Source: Sipunculus nudus (lineage: Eukaryota; Annelida; Sipuncula; Golfingiida; Sipunculidae). From it: 64,000 nt of DNA. Shown here piece after piece: positions 58,906 through 64,000 of the stretch. The stretch is taken from positions 78,236,659 to 78,300,658 of the forward strand of contig CM049313.1 in the NCBI GenBank assembly GCA_026874595.1. The letters run 5' to 3'. A program made the translations under genes and the position numbers. The notes below the pieces were generated by a model. The model made no database searches. It saw only the letters and a program-made list of their open reading frames with translations, and was not told the DNA's origin. The stretch's first letter is position 1. Each line of letters opens with the position of its first letter.

Positions 58906-60721
58906 AACTCAAGAATGAATCCGAAATCTAACAGGCGATATGTCGTTTGAGAACACCTTCTAAAATTACAGCCATTTTAGTTCCTCATTTTGTATAAGAG
59001 ATGCAGTCATAATTGAAATCCAGTGAAACAGTTAACATTTGTGCTGTCTACGTAAATTTGACATGAATTTAATCATTATCTTCTAAACTGCATTTTTTTT
59101 CACAATATTGGCCTTTTTGCCCATTTAAGCCCCGACCATGCTCCTTACAGTAAAGGTGAGGATAAGTTATTACTATGTTACTCATTTATTATTACGGTAT
59201 TGGCAATTATTATAATATTGGCCGTTTTTACAACAAAATAGGCAATTTCTTCTGCAATATTGACCATTGTTACAATATAGGACGTTATAACAATATGAGT
59301 CGTAATAACGACCCATAATCTATTAACTGTCAATTATTGTAAAAACGGCAATATATAAATATATGTATATATAGACCGTTAGGGGTGGGGGTGGGGGTGG
59401 GGCTAGTATGTTTGGTAGGGTGCAGAAGGCTGAAGGAGACTTCCCTTGCGATCGCTGGGCGATTGCAAACATCTGGTTTTTCATGGATTGTACAAACAGT
59501 TGTAATAATTACTGGGAGGCACTCCCCATGGCTCAGATGGTGGCGTTCGGTAGTCTTTATAGGTCTTCATAGTTGTTCGTCGATCCTTTAGGTAGACAAA
59601 ATACTGTCACCCTGTTCCATTAAAAAATGTTGTTTTTTTATACTACTGAGTGAAACTTTCCCTGTAGGATGGTTCAAAGTTTGAAGGAATAAAGTATATA
59701 TATATATGTTTGTAGAATTAATCGCTTTTTTAACTAATCTTAACCTGTTTGTACATCTGTATAAATCTATCTCGGTTTGGAATACGTGACAAGGCACACG
59801 CTTAGTGTCATTTATATAATATCCTGGTGTCAGGTAACTACCTCACCTGCAGGTCCGGGGTGTGTAATCATCCCCATTACTGAGTCATAACATGGAGGAT
59901 CTCGCCAAATTTTGCATTCGTTTGTGATATAAATGTGATACACGGCTGTTGGGCACAGCCTTCCCATTATGCAGAGCGATCACCCTGGATGGGGACCTAC
60001 CATGAAAAATCTCATCGCTCCTCGGCATGGCCCCGGTCGCATCCAGTACTCGCCGTCCCTTCGGAATTTCACTTAATCTAATACCAAGTTTATATATATA
60101 TATATTTGTGTGTGTGTGTAATTTCCCAATTTTCGTGATTGATTTTCATTTTTCATATTTTTTTTTATTAATTAGCAATTAGATTTTAATTTTTAACTGC
60201 AGTTTATTACTTACAAATTCATTAGTTGGGGGACAAGGATAACACTCTCACGGCTCCTCTGGTGAAACCGGTACTCGAACCCGCGATATGTGCACTAAGG
60301 GGTCATGTGTCCTGTCGAGCCCATTGACCCCGGTAAAATACAAAGTTTACCAAGGTAATATTTTGCAAGTTATTTACGTAAATTCGTATATGCGCCTTTA
60401 CCTTAACATGTTGGAAACGATTGAAATTTTATATTCTGTTTTGAAGAAAAATAAATATTAAATATTTATCCTCTCTGCAGTTTTAATTCATAACGCAAAG
60501 ACATAAGAAAAGTTTTTTTTCAGAACAGGAAATTTTCATTTTTTTTGTGAAAATTGCCTCCAATGTCCTCTGTACATTGCATATTAAAAAATGTCTAAAT
60601 ATGAACCCTCCCCATGAACCTGTTACTAACCTATATGAAAGCATGGTTCATAATTGAATAAAAAAGTCATATTTTTATACACTAAAATATAACGTATAAT
60701 AATAATGATAATAAAATATAT

Positions 60722-60756
<35 letters not shown>

Positions 60757-61379
60757 CCATGTATACATAAAAGTTTTCATAGTACCCATATATGAATATT
60801 AGCGCGCGCCCCCCCCCCCCCCCCCCCACCCTTTCGAATTTCTCGATCTGCCACTAATCATACTGCCCCCTCCCCTCCCTCAATCCTGGCTACGCCCCTG
60901 AATCTCCCAGCTCTGAGGCCTATGCTCTCCCTCTAGAACACAGAAACCGGCATTTTCAAATTGTTGTTTTGTTGTTTGGGCGTAATGTTATTTTTGAAAA
61001 ATTAAATTGTATAATAGTCACTCTTGAATCGCACGAATGACGCATCCAGGTTTTAACATCAAATATGTGTGTTGAAAGCTCTTAATCTATGCGACGTGTT
61101 ATACATATTGATCTAAGACATCTTAACCAATGCTTATATGGGCACTAAAAAATTGCAGCAGTACCTATATTTGTAATTTCTAAATCTCGGGAGGTTTTGA
61201 GAGATCATATAATATATTCATAATATATGATACATTGAGCAAAACGCACTGAAATTTAAAGTTTCAATATATTAAAATGTAATGAGAGTTTTGTATATTT
61301 TATCTGTTAATATTTTATATATATTTTATATATATATATATTTCTAGGACTTATTTAAGCGCTGGGTCCATTAAAGCTA

Positions 61380-61457
<78 letters not shown>

Positions 61458-61680
61458 TTGTTTAAATACTTTATCATCCTATTTGAACACTGAAATAAAG
61501 GATTAACATGAACCATGGCCATATCTCGCTCATATTAGCTTGGTCACCGTTTTAAACAGATAGTCATTATATTATCCAGTGGTTTTTCCTACTTGTATGT
61601 TCACTTACACATTCGTGTCACGATAAGTCGATATTTGAATTGTCTAAGTTAATTTGCATGATATTTGAATTATAAAATTA
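58906..61680. other. Interior of the 3257-bp element
   Basis: Further degenerate TTGTAATAA/ATTGGCC motifs lie at about 59190-59350. After them come a G-rich tract at 59386-59402 (possible quadruplex), a (TG)n/(TA)n near 60090-60118, a TA microsatellite at 60715-60757, the inverted CAGGGGCGTAGCC end motif with 19 C at 60809-60900, and a TA microsatellite at 61386-61454. So the interior has itself received other repeats. No gene is supported. Confidence 0.5.
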
Positions 61681-61886
61681 TTGGCCGTTTTACCCACCTG
61701 CGATTTTATTACAATATGGGCCGTTTTACCCACTTGCGATTTTATTACAATATGGGCAGGGTATGGTTATTACAATATGGGCCGTTTTTATTACATTATG
61801 GGCCATTATTACATTATGGGTCGTTTTTATTACATTATGGGCCGTTATTCCAATATGGGCCGGTTATTACATTATGGGTCGTAACA
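61681..61886 (-). repeat. Right TIR of the 3257-bp element
   Basis: About ten inverted subrepeats (TTATTACAATATGGGCCG type), the mirror of the left TIR. Confidence 0.88.
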
Positions 61887-61891
61887 ACGTC

Positions 61892-62498
61892 AATTTCAAG
61901 GGCACTCATGCCACTTCTCAACCTTTGTAAGGTTCTAATGAACAACTGAAAACTCTAGTTCGAACTTCCTCCCACGAGCAATAATCGGAATGAGTTTAAA
62001 TAATTCTTTTTAAACTATAATTTTGGAGTGTTATAAAAGTATGTCTTCAAAATGGTCATTAAATGTATCAAAACTGTATCATCTGTGCTGCTGAGGATCA
62101 AGACGCATCATGGACAATTGGTCCTAGCATCCCGCTGTTGACCAGAATAAGACACATTGCGGACAAGAGTTTCTGCAATAAGTGCAAAGCAGTGAAAGTG
62201 TAACCCGTCATTTTATCTCAGACCACCTCTTTTGGTCCATGACGGATGTAAGTCGTCATAGTAACCTCTTATATGACCACATCCCGCAGGTGGTCGTGTT
62301 GGAAGAGAGGGAATAAAAATGCTTCGAATGGTAACAATAGTTAACATTAATTCAAAACAACATTAATTCCCTTAACAATCTGAGTTATCGTTGCTAAGTC
62401 TACCTTATGTTATCCGAGGTCAAGGGTACACTGTAGTTCACAAAATTTTAGCCCAGCTGACTGTTAGTCATCTGAGCTATAGCGATCACTCTTTCTCC
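61892..62498. other. Unassigned spacer
   Basis: No gene or repeat recognised. Confidence 0.3.
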
Positions 62499-62550
62499 TT
62501 CGTCCGTCCGGTCGTCCGGTCATCCGGCCATCCGGCCGTCCGGCCGTCTG
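62499..62550 (+). repeat. 8-bp CCGTCCGG-type short repeat
   Basis: Alternating CCGTCCGG, TCGTCCGG, CATCCGGC and CGTCCGGC blocks form a GC-rich tract directly before the satellite. Confidence 0.8.
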
Positions 62551-64000
62551 TCAGTTAACAAGGCACAAATCGTAACCACTGGACCTGGAATCTTCTAACT
62601 TTACATCCAGAGAGGTCCATGAAAAATCTCCTTGGAAACCTTGAATTAGGTCTCTGTTACCCATATTTTTCAAGCTATCTGGCTCTGAGGTACCCCCAAG
62701 AATAATTAAAAAATTGATACATAAGCTCAGATATCTAAACAACTAATGCATTGATCACCATGATTCTATCCATGGAGTGTTTCATCAGTTTCTGCAGACT
62801 GGTGGCACCTACTGTATGTTTTCGATTTTTTTACGATTTTTCTCTCTATTTTTGAGTCTTCAAAAGATGCCGTCATCTGTTAACAGGGCACAAATAGTAA
62901 CCACTAGACCTGGAATCTTCTTACTTTACATCCAGAGAGGTCCATGAAATGTCTCCTTGAAAACCTAGAATTAGGTCTCTGTTACTCATATCCTTCAGGG
63001 TATGGGACTCCGAAGTACCCCCCAGAATATTGAAAATTTGATATAAAAGCTCCAAATTCTGAACAACTAATGCATTGATCACCATGATTCTTTGCATGGT
63101 AATTGATCATGGAGTGTTCCATCAGTTTCTGCAGACTGGTGGCGCCACCTGTATTTTTTTCGATTTTTTACGATTTTATTTCTCTATTTTTGAGACCTCA
63201 AAAGATGCCGTCATCTGTTTACAGGGCACAAATCGTAACCGCTGGACTTGGAATCTTTCACTTTACATCCAGATACGTCCATGAAAAGTCTTCTTGGAAA
63301 CATGGAATTAGGTCTCCGTCACCCATATTCTTCCAGTTATGGGGCTCCAAAGTACCCCCCGGAATAAAGAAAAATTTGATACAAAAGCTCAAGTATCTGA
63401 AGAACTAAAGCATTGATCACCATGATTCTTTGCATGGATATTTATCATGAAGTGTTTCATCAGTTTCTGCAGACTGGTGGCGCCACCTGTATTTTTTCAA
63501 TTTTTTAACATTTTGTTTTCTATATTTTGAGACCTAAAAAGATGCCGTCATCTGTTAACAGGGCACAAAGCATAACCGCTGGACCTCGAGTCTTCTAACT
63601 TGACATCGGGATAGGTCTATGAAAAGTCTCCTTGAAAACCTGGTATTAGGTCTCTGTTACCCTTATCCTTCGTGCTATGGGGCTCCGAAGTACCCCCCAG
63701 AATAATGAAAACTTTGATACAAAAGCTCAAGTATCTGAACAACTAATGCATTGATCACCATGATTATTTGCATGGATATTGATCATGGGGTGTTACATCA
63801 GTTTTTGCCGACTGGTGGCGCCACCTGTATTTTTTTATTTTATTATTTAACGATTTTTTTTTCTCTATTTTTGAGACCTTAAAAGATGCCGTCATATGAT
63901 AAAAGGGCACAAATCGTTATGACTAGACCTAAAATCTTTTTTCTTGACATGCTGGGAGGCCCATGAAAAGTCTCCTTGGAAACCTGAAATTAGGTCTCTG
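62551..64000 (+). repeat. Satellite of 326-344 bp, five copies, runs off the window
   Basis: GGCACAAA(T/G)CGTAAC-type starts near 62563, 62889, 63226, 63563 and 63907 give periods of 326, 337, 337 and 344 bp. Each unit continues with GGACCTGGAATCTTCT, ACATCCAGAGAGGTCCATGA, AATTAGGTCTCTGTTACCC, GGGGCTCCGAAGTACCCCCC, TGCATTGATCACCATGATTC, TTTCTGCAGACTGGTGGCGC and a T-rich stretch. No coding role is supported; the open frames at 63075-63408 lie inside it. Diverged inverted and partial copies lie at 18120-18650 and 23545-23640. Confidence 0.92.

Larger units (their letters stand above)
58630..61886. mobile_element. 3257-bp non-autonomous DNA element with GTAATAA-subrepeat TIRs
   Basis: Left terminus TGTTACAACCAATAATGTAA and right terminus (inverted) TGTTACGACCCATAATGTAA are followed by parallel series of CGGCCCATA(A/T)TGTAATAA subrepeats. 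ACGTC stands directly outside both ends (58625-58629 and 61887-61891), a 5-bp target duplication. The inner ends of the TIRs also match (ATACCCTGCCCATATTGTAA then a GTGGG..AAAACGGCCC block). No transposase-like frame is present between the TIRs, so it is non-autonomous. TGT...ACA ends with a 4-5 bp duplication are reported for Ginger-type transposons, but the superfamily is not established here. Confidence 0.85.

Noticed and set aside
60240-60340. tRNA-derived SINE (TACTCGAACCCGCG resembles a B box)
   Set aside because: The B-box match is imperfect, no A box was found at the right distance and no tail was seen.
58630-61886. LTR retrotransposon (TGTTAC...GTAACA ends, 5-bp duplication)
   Set aside because: The terminal sequences are inverted, not direct, repeats and no gag or pol is present between them.
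61681-61949. Plus-strand frame with repeated MGRFYYIMGH-like peptide
   Set aside because: It is the right TIR subrepeat array of the 3257-bp element read as protein.

Overview
This window looks like intergenic or heterochromatic DNA from an animal genome. It is AT-rich and packed with long AT/GT microsatellites, many unrelated minisatellite arrays, L1/Tx1-type and other LINEs, a Ty3/gypsy retrotransposon and DNA-transposon debris. No bacterial gene order and no convincing host protein-coding exon, tRNA or rRNA gene was found. The mix suggests a marine or freshwater invertebrate. A mollusc, perhaps a bivalve, is my best guess, but this is inference from repeat style only.

Layout. 1-3.96 kb: dispersed repeats, including a GAGTCC-rich repeat with a second copy at 17.0-19.4 kb. 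3.97-16.59 kb: a degenerate Ty3/gypsy element. Its SCAN-like capsid and an IN-upstream-of-RT order point to the Gmr1-like group. A 7.8-kb tandem array of 54 units of 144 bp (48 codons) sits inside gag, between the capsid and the zinc knuckle. The integrase is almost wholly deleted. 16.6-20.1 kb: microsatellites, a 31-bp minisatellite of about 32 copies, a partial LTR and inverted satellite copies. 20.1-23.5 kb: nothing recognised. 23.9-26.9 kb: LINE A (L1/Tx1-like, minus strand, degenerate). 29.9-36.0 kb: a 47-bp minisatellite split by LINE B, a full-length minus-strand L1/Tx1-like element with an intact 281-codon ORF1, a 3' A-tract and an 8-bp flanking duplication. 37.4-44.0 kb: a run of independent arrays (16/64-bp, 26-bp, 22-bp), one of them interrupted by a 675-bp fold-back insertion, plus a hAT-like MITE-type hairpin. 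44-52.6 kb: mostly unassigned, with microsatellites and a 36-bp palindromic triplication. 52.6-57.8 kb: LINE C (AP-endonuclease type, minus strand, broken), next to a roughly 140-bp satellite and enclosed by an inverted pair of dispersed repeats. 58.63-61.89 kb: a 3257-bp non-autonomous DNA element with TIRs of about 200-280 bp built from GTAATAA subrepeats and an exact 5-bp target duplication. 62.5-64 kb: a roughly 335-bp satellite running off the window.

The strongest candidates for something new are (a) the 54-unit coding-phase array in a retrotransposon gag, with a 1008-bp (7-mer) higher-order repeat giving way to an 864-bp (6-mer) one and with stop-bearing units copied by array growth; and (b) the 3.26-kb GTAATAA-TIR element. 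All autonomous ORFs except LINE B ORF1 are broken.
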